Shown: positions 17,001-22,439 of the stretch, in pieces
How positions within the stretch are numbered: position 1 is the first letter of the stretch
Layout of the letters: the number at the start of each line of letters is the position of its first letter
Assembly: GCA_900316435.1 (NCBI GenBank)
Contig: ONCY01000011.1
Coordinates: forward strand, 1-35,353
DNA length: 35,353 nucleotides
Reading direction: 5' to 3'
DNA from: an uncultured Eubacteriales bacterium
GTDB lineage: Bacteria; Bacillota; Clostridia; Oscillospirales; Acutalibacteraceae
Translations under genes and position numbers: made by a program
Notes under the pieces: model-generated
The model's database searches: none
What the model was told of the DNA's origin: nothing
The model's input: the letters and a program-made list of their open reading frames with translations, nothing else

Positions 17001-17011
17001 AGGAGGGCTGA
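11090..17011 (+). CDS. Giant secreted repeat protein, main segment after the in-frame stop
   Basis: Continuation in the same frame of the gene starting at 10376; the first ATG after the stop is at 11156 and has no convincing ribosome site. In whole-gene codon numbering, tandem A units occupy about 59-353 and 354-650, sharing TPTLNLK, NFIESCKTS or DFIESCKTS, LELQ, VTYDTPV and DGSQM. Two B units lie near 965 and 1297, sharing SxxxFxPxxxLKG, a GGxGS-N-SA segment, N-VYT-K-Y and LxKFRxYRDQI-P. A low-similarity C-terminal part has a WSVLENGKEIAQCYSRSF segment like InlB B-type or listerial repeats. It is rich in Tyr, Asn, Ser and Thr. No catalytic motif, dockerin, LPxTG or C-terminal transmembrane helix is seen. 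It is probably an adhesin or S-layer-like surface protein; the stop overlaps the next small gene. Confidence 0.78.
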   Translation, partial: SSYSSYLTNVYNPGLRFKDGSQMTVYSYKNPQTLSFYANSYKNYPSYIESIELYDNATGALLQNEFPAVGRRYYDNVSQPVQFTIPDNVNRANITYVVTYRPISCNPSQPGVSAHNVTVHGTYAADVAANTQTVGYFADTFVDTPSDSYSLADNGTAVFNVGTDTTPTLNLKSDSNVSISAVQVLDAQGNDITVSAFGAAKYYTDFIESCKTSRFGFLELQNITGDVTVNVTYDTPVADGTYKNSNSNAYSVTIITKGDVGPYSKSYALDYKYQDINCGGYTVCENGQIANSTSGNAYNRDGGYHMRDGSQMTRYFYSSGYNFTIDTSNYAYIDHATAYFNDDGTEVPDSAYYAVGNNNYKLSNAIGKKVSASQIIRFTDAIKANNQYRSITVVVTYKELQKTTVYASLTKQHYCYGYSSSDNPTALLFNTNDATTAYQTLNFNRITSTNSTSTVYKLQAGVKVKVKNIFNIENRPVEATRPQELIDYVNSRMTFNGIEIYKASNFSHNSNATATLGDAVPFTTETVGDDTYYVFTMPESGVRIIPKYTDHLRAVAVISGDKYNATTNYLVDYNYSNKRGTAALVGDDDNWFISNHWYNANSSYTSTSYSSYNWSGGRMMTLENSTFTLTATPASSDYMVKDIKAYKFSYNGNKQYNGVHYYNGTMTSCSWLSYSNSEITNEDITSSVISNLSDADSNGVRTCTVTIPSGLDVGNIAIYVDFEPAQTITYKHFQYVKDSASNTFNPIVYLKGIFGGSNAGNSSVTATNGVDIETAVYDEDGGYQILTCELGGGSGNESALYNRNMVYTLKNYETDAELVKFRIYRDQILPMGSYISSNLETYLDLANCTITPYSNATYPCETVSLKIKVPSSGAKLCYESQPFYIPVTIKQFIIDKNGTASEATSTDFEVLAEKYYANTDNLSDAARNRPFTSGASVSDPYTVDTNAQANWTSSFTAAGTPTSRFMEVENGTYYQGIKLTPQMLHLNSYIMADTPITAKGLNDRTGANGVNLTVTANEDEGSYLISFSPYYSYSLNCSGGRSIEICVYYQQTDDYYTNFSYQVDNSLSAFKPRTTLKGRIQGVASGTVEVSNAARTISTPAYDSTVENPYLLTVEIGGAGSNSNSAFYQDNLVYTVKDYSNNAQLLKFRVYRDQIIPLTGYTMSDVAEYIVTSGDDTYSFETVSGYEEVCSKLTMKFKVKRSGLILVCSPEYTYVPVTVKQYKLNSAGAPIQLTASDTDFETTVTKAGGGNNDFGKKKYFYTAGVITDTYGLNAAPDTDFADTYSMSGAADTHYMYLSEITSSGVYVDPVAPDGYTLAAIEGIALNKSGAAIDDYRYRDSYIFNPSGYSNGKGYSIGYSSGTSYLRGAGELVVNIYYQPTTQFKVKQSMDGVLQSQTLGEVEFTNTAVSLPAIPYYAYNNVTDNHTLTAYTESGGDVANDNYEISKSADGSRYVLTINDVVTDKYIFIQLVGKERIYLSNLQLNQQIKLIGSDSYVDCYEGNYGSVTVNGTLDGVENPMNFGSDCSSYTLSDAATAEGSVRSDTALTFSAVPPDDEYVVKDIIVTINGEDISSSVKSSLSEGVYTVGLAPDSGTTVITVRYAIKTTPYTLTYKYNGRKGANDGSYTGDDGENDPMTYTVDVELYPADITIDGKPTQRAIADHAPAVDDIYKDCRWTVTNTDSDTVNYSKEQNEVTVNAVQNAKKYKVEFFYAAGNEEADVVLNNVKLNSLATDNEGEFIQAPEKNGDNNFAYWSVLENGKEIAQCYSRSFNLRVTGNYKIYAMYGERANVMSISDPRYTRQQYTSNGTQVDKLQVDFLLAYMESNGLLLNSELAEEKGYTSGIVVEYFDDCKISKDDIPGGTLTDDDKASVTLPGVSAAAIKAFAESSDKTSTNETQHLMKYTVSNSCYNNKNRVDRVINFSNSEGARHMVFRAYYYVSHVVNGQTVTDLTDPVTFYLYDIGNSQTNASTEEG

Positions 17012-17175
17012 TGATGAAAAAGAAATACTTTGAGCCTGAATTTGAGGCGATAGGCTTTGATTTTGAAGCGATGATGAACAACTACATGGCTAACAGCCAG
17101 TCTGAAGGACCAATTGTTGTTATTGACGACCCTAACGATTCGAATTATAACGATCCGAATAACATAATACCTTAA
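17011..17175 (+). CDS. 54-aa peptide translationally coupled to the giant protein
   Basis: Not recognised. The ATG at 17011 overlaps the TGA of the giant gene (17009-17011), and GAGGAGG lies 4 nt upstream, inside the end of the giant gene, so translation is probably coupled. A second ATG at 17014 is an alternative. The peptide starts MMKKKYFEPEFEAIGFDFEA and ends acidic and Asn/Pro-rich (IDDPNDSNYNDPNNIIP). It has no signal peptide, no transmembrane segment and no Cys. The opening KKxYxxPExExIxFxxE pattern resembles small proteins or RiPP-like precursors in Clostridia, but no modifying enzyme is nearby, so that is only a resemblance. A chaperone, a sorting partner or a peptide substrate are all possible. 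Confidence 0.6.
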   Translation: MMKKKYFEPEFEAIGFDFEAMMNNYMANSQSEGPIVVIDDPNDSNYNDPNNIIP

Positions 17176-17280
17176 AGGTAAATATGTAAAGTGTTCATAT
17201 TGTTGTTGCCGTTGTATTTTCGGCAGCAACAGGTTAGCGGTCCGCACGCATGAATTATTTGTTATTGCATTAAAAATGAA

Positions 17281-17316
17281 AACGGGGTACCCGGGTTTAT
17301 TCTCGGGTACCCCGTT
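17281..17316 (-). terminator. Strong inverted repeat terminating the phospholipase C-like gene
   Basis: Perfect 13-bp stem AACGGGGTACCCG / CGGGTACCCCGTT with a 10-nt loop. On the minus strand it is followed by TTCATTTTTAATG, so it serves the minus-strand gene ending at 17371, and it may also block plus-strand readthrough. A second inverted repeat (GTTGTTGCCG / CGGCAGCAAC, about 17202-17230) lies closer to the 54-aa gene but lacks a T-run. Confidence 0.75.
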
Positions 17317-17370
17317 GCGGGTATCTGTGACTTTTCGTTTTTATCTGATTGTTTTTGCTGTTGCTATAAA

Positions 17371-18126
17371 TTACCCGTCAATATAGGAGCGGCTGCCGAT
17401 GACAGCACTCAGCTCCTTTTCACCTGTTTTGCCGTTTATAAAAGCCTGGGTCGCCTCGATATACCTTGTCGCGTCATAGAGAGCGCGGCAGTAAAGCGGC
17501 TCAAATCCGCTCAGATCCATGTCGTCGACCGACTTGCTTTTGTAGGAAATCAGCGCCAGCTTGGTGTGCGTTTTACGCGCGACCCGATCCAGACGCCCTT
17601 TTTTATCCTCAACTATCCTGTAAAATGGCGTCATATCGCGGTGCCCCTGCCTGAGTTTTTCCCAGGCGTCCTGCCAGCCGTAAACCTTTGTTATCGCTCC
17701 GCCGACGCTTTCTTCCATCGAGTCTGGAAGGAAAGGCGGAATGCGTATCTCACCGCCTATTTTATTATCGAGCCTATGCTCTATTGCCATATGCATAGTG
17801 CTGCGGTTTTTTGCCTTGCGGTTGATGTACGGGTGCGTGTTTGAATCCAGCGCGTAGTGGCATAAAAAGCCGGCCAGGTATGAAAACACCTCAGGGTGTT
17901 CTTTTGAGCGCCGCGCCAGCTCCATAAGAAATTCGCCTGTGCGTTCGCGGTGCATTGTTGAAGCGTAGCGGTTAGCGCGGCTGCGGAACGGCGGACGGTA
18001 AAATCTGTAAAAAAGATACGGGTCGGGTCCCAGCAAGCCCAAATCATATATATCGCGCTTAACGTCCAAAGCGGTGCGCTCCAAAACCTCCGCCCCAAAA
18101 GCGGTATGAACTATAATATCGGGCAT
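17371..18126 (-). CDS. Zinc-dependent phospholipase C family protein
   Basis: 251 aa. The sequence MPDIIVHTAFGAEVLERT, LGLLGPDPYLFYRF and LAGFLCHYALDSNTHPYI, then HMAIEHRLDN, gives the scattered His/Asp/Glu pattern of the Zn_dep_PLPC (PF00882-type) family, in which these residues bind zinc. No signal peptide is present, so most such proteins in Clostridia are assumed to be cytoplasmic and their substrates are unknown. The start at 18126 is preceded by GAGGTGGGAAA; the longer frame to 18162 would start inside the predicted -10 region. It is transcribed away from the NUDIX operon. Phospholipase activity itself is not established for these short relatives. Confidence 0.82.
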   Translation of the reverse strand: MPDIIVHTAFGAEVLERTALDVKRDIYDLGLLGPDPYLFYRFYRPPFRSRANRYASTMHRERTGEFLMELARRSKEHPEVFSYLAGFLCHYALDSNTHPYINRKAKNRSTMHMAIEHRLDNKIGGEIRIPPFLPDSMEESVGGAITKVYGWQDAWEKLRQGHRDMTPFYRIVEDKKGRLDRVARKTHTKLALISYKSKSVDDMDLSGFEPLYCRALYDATRYIEATQAFINGKTGEKELSAVIGSRSYIDG

Positions 18127-18157
18127 TTTCCCACCTCGTTTCGTTTCATCTGTTATT

Positions 18158-18186
18158 ATCATATCATATTTCCAAAAGCGTTACAA
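18158..18186 (-). promoter_or_regulatory. Promoter of the phospholipase C-like gene
   Basis: Minus strand: -35 TTGTAA (18186-18181), 17-nt spacer, -10 TATGAT (18163-18158). Confidence 0.65.
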
Positions 18187-18243
18187 GAAAACCTGATCGA
18201 AAAAAGTCGTTTATATGTCAATAAGAAAACAAGCGATTCGCTC

Positions 18244-18272
18244 TTGAAACAAGCGGTGTCTTGTGATAGAAT
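18244..18272 (+). promoter_or_regulatory. Promoter of the NUDIX-carbamoyltransferase-GNAT operon
   Basis: The -35 is TTGAAA (18244-18249), the spacer is 17 nt and the -10 is TAGAAT (18267-18272). Transcription would start about 15 nt before the GTG start codon. Confidence 0.7.
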
Positions 18273-18294
18273 AGCGTGGAAAGGGGAGAGAGCC

Positions 18295-18771
18295 GTGGAC
18301 TGTACATTTAAAACCGAAATGGGTAAATTCAACTACCGCGTGGGCGTAATAATCACAAACGGAAGAAAGGTGCTCATGGCGCGCAACCCGAATGAAGAAC
18401 GCGCGTTTTACTATTCCGTCGGCGGCAGGGTGCGCTTCGGCGAGAGCCTTGAGGACGCCGTTTTGCGCGAGCTTAAAGAGGAAACGGACATCGACTGTGA
18501 AATCGGCCGACTCGCCTGCATTCACGAAAATTTCTTCACCGATGACGACGGTGTTCCCTTTCACGAGGTCAGCTGCTTTTTTACCGTAAAGCCTAACGAG
18601 AAACTGTTGCAAATCCAAAACGGCCACCTCACCGAGGGAGGAGCGAACGGAGAGTATCTGGAATGGATCGACCTTGACAACTCCGACGGCGTGACGATCT
18701 ACCCCGACTTTTACCGCACCGTGGATTTTGAAAAGGACACGGAAGTGAAGCATCTTATTACGAGGGATTGA
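18295..18771 (+). CDS. NUDIX hydrolase
   Basis: 158 aa from GTG 18295, chosen because GGGGAG precedes it and the frame upstream overlaps the promoter. An ATG at 18319 is the alternative. The Nudix box starts at about residue 43: GRVRFGE, SLEDAVL, then RELKEET, which fits Gx5Ex7REUxEE with Asp in place of the usual final Gly. The N-terminal FNYRVGVIITNGRKVLMARN is a typical Nudix opening strand, and PFHEVSCFFTVKP is the matching later strand. It hydrolyses a nucleoside diphosphate linked to another moiety; the substrate is not predictable. It is the first gene of a tight operon, and the next gene begins 7 nt downstream. Confidence 0.88.
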   Translation: MDCTFKTEMGKFNYRVGVIITNGRKVLMARNPNEERAFYYSVGGRVRFGESLEDAVLRELKEETDIDCEIGRLACIHENFFTDDDGVPFHEVSCFFTVKPNEKLLQIQNGHLTEGGANGEYLEWIDLDNSDGVTIYPDFYRTVDFEKDTEVKHLITRD

Positions 18772-18778
18772 CGGTGTT

Positions 18779-19624
18779 ATGAAACATTTTATTCGACTGA
18801 CAGACTTCACAAAGGAAGAATTGCTGTCTGTGTTTGACGTCGCGGATTCTCTGCAAAAAGGGGAGTACGCCGACTGCTTAAAAGGGAAAACCGTTGTAAT
18901 GTTCTTTCCCGAATCAAGCATACGCACCCGCGTAACCTTTGAGAAGGGCGTTTATCTGCTCGGCGGTCAAACCGTTTTGTTTCCTCCCGAAACGCTCGAC
19001 AAAAAGGAGAATATAAAAGACGTTATCGGTTATTTGAACAACTGGGCGGACGCGGTCGTAATCAGGCACCGCGATATTGCTTTGCTTGAGAAAATAGCCG
19101 AGTATTCAAGCGTGCCCGTGATCAACGCTATGACGGATGTTAATCACCCCTGCGAGGTGCTGTCGGATTTATACTCTCTTTCAAAGATAAGAAGTGATTG
19201 TTTAGCCGACAAGTATCTATTCTGCGGAAGAAAATGCAACATTGGGCTTGCGTGGAAGGAGCTTGCCGAAGTGATGAAGCTTGACTTTTCACAGTGCTGC
19301 CCCAAAGGGTATGAGATGGAAAACGTCACGGTATATAATGATATTCAGTCTGCAGTTGGCGGTAAGAATATTATTTGCACGGATTCGCTTCCAAAGGATG
19401 TTTTGGCTGATTTCGCGGAGTACAGGATAACCGCGGAAATTATGAAAGCGGCAAACGAAGGCGCGCTGCTTAACCCGTGCCCGCCGTTTTTCAGGGGCGA
19501 GGAGGTTTCCGCTTCCGCGGTTGACAGCGAGTATTTTGCCGGATACGAATTTAAAAAGCACTTGTTGGAAGTGCAGCAGGCAATTCTTATTTATTGCATG
19601 AAACAGGAAGGAATCATATGCTGA
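18779..19624 (+). CDS. Ornithine/aspartate carbamoyltransferase-family protein, atypical
   Basis: 281 aa, shorter than usual ornithine carbamoyltransferases (about 305-335). The carbamoyl-phosphate half is well kept: SSIRTRVTFEKG corresponds to the SxRTR motif, and NHPCEVLSDLYSL to HPxQxLxDL. The amino-acid half diverges: the DxxxSMG loop that holds ornithine appears as CTDSLPKD, and the HCLPxxRGEEV motif appears as NPCPPFFRGEEV. It therefore probably transfers carbamoyl from carbamoyl phosphate to something other than ornithine. No arginine biosynthesis genes are near. It lies second in the operon after a NUDIX hydrolase, and its stop overlaps the start of the next gene by 7 nt. Confidence 0.78.
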   Translation: MKHFIRLTDFTKEELLSVFDVADSLQKGEYADCLKGKTVVMFFPESSIRTRVTFEKGVYLLGGQTVLFPPETLDKKENIKDVIGYLNNWADAVVIRHRDIALLEKIAEYSSVPVINAMTDVNHPCEVLSDLYSLSKIRSDCLADKYLFCGRKCNIGLAWKELAEVMKLDFSQCCPKGYEMENVTVYNDIQSAVGGKNIICTDSLPKDVLADFAEYRITAEIMKAANEGALLNPCPPFFRGEEVSASAVDSEYFAGYEFKKHLLEVQQAILIYCMKQEGIIC

Positions 19625-20433
19625 TTAAAATCGGACAATTCGATGTAACGGAATGCTGGGACGGTGTGTTTTACAAAAAGCTGTCTCGATATCCCGATAT
19701 CACAGACTGGGAAATCCGGACAGTGCTGGACTTTATCGAATATGAAAAAGCCAACGGCAGAAGCTGTGAAATTGAAGCCGAAAAAGAGATAATCGGTGCT
19801 ATCGACCGTTACAGGTCAAGCGATCAAAGCAGCGTTCGTATTTCGCCGCCAGATAAGATTGAGGAATGCACCGCCTGTCCGAAATACAAGGGCTGTATGA
19901 CGGACTATGTGAGTCACACGACATCGGTTGAAAACGCGATAAAAATTTTAGATTGCGGAAGTCTGCTTTCTCCCGTTTCGGCGCGCAATATGAGCGCCGA
20001 AGAACTGAGAGCGGAGAGCAGAAACGCCGCGAACGACCCTGCGGATTATTTTGATTATATTATGTTTGCGTGGGGTAACTGTCAGGCGGGCGACCGTTTG
20101 GTGATGGAGAGAAAGCTCGGCAGATTCCCCGACGAAAATGATTTGAGCGTCGGCTTTACGCCGGGCGTGAGATTTTTCTTTCGCTATGATAAGCTTATCA
20201 AGCACCCCGATGCTGTTTTCGAGGGCGTTCTGCCGTTAAAGATAAAAAACGAAGTTCTGCTCAGAGATTGGGTATCGGCAATTATTGCGCCGACAACCCA
20301 TTATCAGGCATTGGCCGCTCATATTCCTGAAGAACTAAGGTCAAAGGTACACTTTATCCCGCGTGATAGCGAGGATATCTGGGAATGGTCGGAAAAGGTA
20401 TATGAGTATGTTAAAAAGAACAGCGTTTTATAG
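19618..20433 (+). CDS. Uncharacterised 271-aa protein, possibly ADP-ribosyltransferase-like
   Basis: I do not recognise the family with confidence. The start at 19618 follows GGAAGGAATCAT and overlaps the carbamoyltransferase stop, suggesting coupling. The N-terminal 90 residues look helical and contain a Cys cluster, CTACPKYKGC. After it comes SHTTSVENAIKILDCGSLLS, which resembles the opening of DarT or other ART-fold proteins (His-Thr, then 'nA--IL--G-L'). Further landmarks are DYFDYIMFAWGNCQAGDRLVMER and FTPGVRFFFRYD, and the end is WEWSEKVYEYVKK. No signal peptide or transmembrane helix is seen. The ART-like reading is weak inference. The GNAT gene follows 10 nt later. Confidence 0.6.
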   Translation: MLIKIGQFDVTECWDGVFYKKLSRYPDITDWEIRTVLDFIEYEKANGRSCEIEAEKEIIGAIDRYRSSDQSSVRISPPDKIEECTACPKYKGCMTDYVSHTTSVENAIKILDCGSLLSPVSARNMSAEELRAESRNAANDPADYFDYIMFAWGNCQAGDRLVMERKLGRFPDENDLSVGFTPGVRFFFRYDKLIKHPDAVFEGVLPLKIKNEVLLRDWVSAIIAPTTHYQALAAHIPEELRSKVHFIPRDSEDIWEWSEKVYEYVKKNSVL

Positions 20434-20443
20434 GTGAGGAAGC

Positions 20444-20881
20444 ATGAATATCAGAGAAATCAAAGAAAACGAGTTAAACGAATTGCTTGAATTATACACT
20501 CACCTTCACGAGTCGGGCGTGCCCGAAAACAGCGAGCACCTGCAAAAGACATGGAAAACGATCTGCGGTGACGATAATCATCATATAATCGTCTGCGAGG
20601 ATGAGGGCAGGCTCGTTTCATCCTGCGTGTGCGTAATAATTCCTAACCTTACAAGAAATATCCGCCCCTATGCCTTTGTCGAAAATGTCGTGACGCACAA
20701 AGACTACAGGGGAAAGGGCTGCGCCACGGCGTGCCTGAACTTTGCAAGGGAGATCGCCATTCGCGAAAACTGCTATAAAATGATGCTGCTTACCGGTTCA
20801 AAAAAAGAGAGCACGCTCAACTTTTACAAAAGAGCGGGCTACAACTGCACCGATAAAACGGCGTTTATCCGGTGGCTGTAA
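20444..20881 (+). CDS. GNAT family N-acetyltransferase
   Basis: 145 aa, the usual length of a single GNAT domain. The acetyl-CoA pyrophosphate loop is YRGKGCAT (Q/R-x-x-G-x-G/A) after the beta-4 strand AFVENVVTHKD. The C-terminal half has the typical YKMMLLTGS strand and NFYKRAGY helix. GTGAGGAAGC precedes the ATG. It is the last gene of the NUDIX operon and is followed directly by a terminator. The acyl acceptor is unknown; small-molecule amines, protein N-termini or a product of the preceding carbamoyltransferase are all possible. Confidence 0.9.
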   Translation: MNIREIKENELNELLELYTHLHESGVPENSEHLQKTWKTICGDDNHHIIVCEDEGRLVSSCVCVIIPNLTRNIRPYAFVENVVTHKDYRGKGCATACLNFAREIAIRENCYKMMLLTGSKKESTLNFYKRAGYNCTDKTAFIRWL

Positions 20882-20886
20882 CAAAA

Positions 20887-20919
20887 CCCCCGAAATCCGA
20901 TTCGGTTGGATTCCGGGGG
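20887..20919. terminator. Bidirectional terminator between convergent genes
   Basis: Stem CCCCCG-AAATCC / GGATT-CCGGGGG, with AAAATTTT on the plus side and TTTTGT on the minus side. It lies between the GNAT stop (20881) and the stop of the minus-strand dockerin gene (20926). Confidence 0.8.
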
Positions 20920-20925
20920 AAAATT

Positions 20926-21786
20926 TTAGCCGTTAAGACCTGTGTTTTTGTATTTTGGCTTTGCCTCGTACTTAACGCAGCGGAAAACGCGGAAAAATGT
21001 TGACGAAAGGTACCAGTAGCTGCACTGGGGCGCAATATCGTCGTAGCTTGCCGAGGTGATGTCGTAGCCGTAATCAGCCGAGTCGGGGAAGATAGAGGCT
21101 ATAAGTCCCTCGCCGCAGTATATAAAGGTGTGCGTGCGCCAGTCGGGAGCGTCGCATTCAATAATGATGTCGCCGGGCTGCAGGCCTTTGGGCGCTTCGG
21201 TTCGGTAGGTGCTGCTGTCCATATATTTTCCGTCAAACAAAACCTGCCATTTGTCGGGGTGAGCGGCAAGATAATCAGCCTGAGTGCCTACATGACCGAG
21301 CGGATAATTGTCGTCCGCGCCCGACCAGCGCACAGCCGCGCACACAAAGCGGTCGCAGGAACGGGTGATCGTGTCGCCGCCCGAAACAAGCCTGAACGCG
21401 TCAAGATAGATTTTTTTACCCGAGGCGTAGTAGCCGTCGCCCTTGTGCTCGTACGCCATTGTTACCGCTGCCTGAGCGATGGTGGCGTTTCCGTCGGGAA
21501 TGCTGTTAAGAGTGGTGTAGAACTGCGCAAAGTGGCGCTGCAGCATGGTAACGTCATTTACATTCACAACGCCGTTGTTGTCGGCGTCGGCGGTAAACAA
21601 TTCCCAAAATGTATTGCATTCCGCAAGCTCCGATAGAATACGCTGGATATGCGTGGCGTCGTTTATACTGATCCGTCCGTTCATGTCGGCGTCGCCTTTT
21701 AAGTAAGCTTTATCGACCGCCGAGGCCGCGGGCAATGAGAGCGACGCGATTACAAGTGCGCAGATCACGCACAAAACCTTTTTCAA
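20926..21786 (-). CDS. Secreted N-terminal dockerin protein with cysteine-peptidase-like domain
   Basis: 286 aa from a TTG start at 21786. This start is preceded by AGGAGTGG at good spacing and yields a clean signal peptide (KKVLCVICALVIASLSLP, cleaved near AASA). The ATG at 21846 cannot be used because it lies within the -35 element. The dockerin comes first (about residues 28-90), with both calcium loops (GDADMNGRISIND and ADADNNGVVNVND). The remainder resembles NlpC/P60- or CHAP-like hydrolases: SCDRFVCAAVRWSG would supply the Cys and RTHTFIYCGEG the His, with LQPGDIIIEC between, as in those folds. A dockerin-borne peptidoglycan or peptide hydrolase is likely; its family is a tentative call. 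It has its own perfect promoter. Confidence 0.8.
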   Translation of the reverse strand: MKKVLCVICALVIASLSLPAASAVDKAYLKGDADMNGRISINDATHIQRILSELAECNTFWELFTADADNNGVVNVNDVTMLQRHFAQFYTTLNSIPDGNATIAQAAVTMAYEHKGDGYYASGKKIYLDAFRLVSGGDTITRSCDRFVCAAVRWSGADDNYPLGHVGTQADYLAAHPDKWQVLFDGKYMDSSTYRTEAPKGLQPGDIIIECDAPDWRTHTFIYCGEGLIASIFPDSADYGYDITSASYDDIAPQCSYWYLSSTFFRVFRCVKYEAKPKYKNTGLNG

Positions 21787-21817
21787 AAATACCACTCCTA
21801 ATTTATCAAGTAATCTC

Positions 21818-21846
21818 ATTATAATAAATAAGAAGCAAAGTGTCAA
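21818..21846 (-). promoter_or_regulatory. Consensus promoter of the dockerin-peptidase gene
   Basis: Minus strand: -35 TTGACA (21846-21841), 17-nt spacer, -10 TATAAT (21823-21818); both hexamers match consensus. It abuts the T-run of the terminator of the preceding 88-aa gene. Confidence 0.85.
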
Positions 21847-21889
21847 ATAAAAAACCGAATGGGCCGCCTATTGGCGACCCATTTCGGTT
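21845..21889 (-). terminator. Terminator of the 88-aa protein gene
   Basis: Minus strand: long stem AACCGAAATGGG / CCCATTCGGTT extended by GTCGCC / GGCGGC pairing around AATA, then TTTTTTATTT. It is about 65 nt after the stop. Confidence 0.85.
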
Positions 21890-21954
21890 TAGAAGTTTTG
21901 AAATTAACGTGAAAAACGTGGATGGTGTAGTTAATTTATCAACAAAAGCGTTGC

Positions 21955-22221
21955 TTATCCAACCTGTGCGTCAGCGGTATCGCCGAAGAAGTTGAATCTG
22001 AAAAGCTTGCTTTCGTCGTTCTTGTTATCGCAGAAGATGCTTGCCTCGGCAATTTTGCCGCCTTCGATAAGCTTTGTCAGGCCAAGAAGCTGGCTGAGCT
22101 TTGATTTAAGGTTGAGTCTGTCGCCTTCGTTAGTAACAAGAAATACGTTGCCCTCGCAGGTATCAAGCACGGCGAGGAACTCAGCTACATCAATGTTGTG
22201 TAAACTCATAATTGGTGTCAT
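21955..22221 (-). CDS. Conserved-looking 88-aa cytoplasmic protein of unknown function
   Basis: Start at 22221, with AAAGGAGGAAAC eight nt upstream. The sequence has a coherent small-domain look: an N-terminal MSLHNIDVAEFLAVLDTCEG helix, the strand NVFLVTNEGDRLNLKSKLSQ, LLGLTKLIEGGKIAEASIFC, and a C-terminal DESKLFRFNFFG. I recall similar short proteins in Clostridia that carry unreliable annotations, so no function is given. There is no signal peptide or transmembrane segment. It is monocistronic with a strong promoter, a leader of about 180 nt and a strong terminator, which suggests high or regulated expression. Confidence 0.72.
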   Translation of the reverse strand: MTPIMSLHNIDVAEFLAVLDTCEGNVFLVTNEGDRLNLKSKLSQLLGLTKLIEGGKIAEASIFCDNKNDESKLFRFNFFGDTADAQVG

Positions 22222-22336
22222 AAAAAGTTTCCTCCTTTAATTCATTTGATCAGCTCGTCTGAATTTTTGAAGCCGACCGATAAATATCGTGCGCCATTTA
22301 CCATTTGGCAAATCATGATTTATTATCGACCTTTGA

Positions 22337-22371
22337 TTATTCAGTTTTACTCGAGTAAGCTTTTTGAATAA
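22337..22371 (-). other. Nested inverted repeat in the leader of the 88-aa gene
   Basis: TTATTCA (22337-22343) pairs with TGAATAA (22365-22371), and a perfect 12-bp palindrome TTACTCGAGTAA (22347-22358) lies inside. It falls in the transcribed leader, 115-150 nt before the start codon. It may be an RNA structure or an operator. Confidence 0.45.
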
Positions 22372-22408
22372 GCCGAATGTCAAGCGGACTATTTACTTGA
22401 CACTTGTT

Positions 22409-22436
22409 ATTATACTCATTTTTTTGAAAAAGTCAA
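22409..22436 (-). promoter_or_regulatory. Promoter of the 88-aa protein gene
   Basis: Minus strand: -35 TTGACT (22436-22431), 16-nt spacer, -10 TATAAT (22414-22409). A second possible start further up uses TTGACA (22483-22478) and TACAAA at 17-nt spacing. Confidence 0.65.
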
Positions 22437-22439
22437 CAA

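Noticed and set aside
17202..17230. Inverted repeat GTTGTTGCCG / CGGCAGCAAC as terminator of the 54-aa gene
   Set aside because: The stem is good but no T-run follows on the plus strand, so it is only mentioned under the stronger structure at 17281.
18211..18927. 238-codon minus-strand frame opposite the NUDIX gene
   Set aside because: It is a shadow; the plus strand carries a full Nudix box, a 17-spaced promoter and operon structure.
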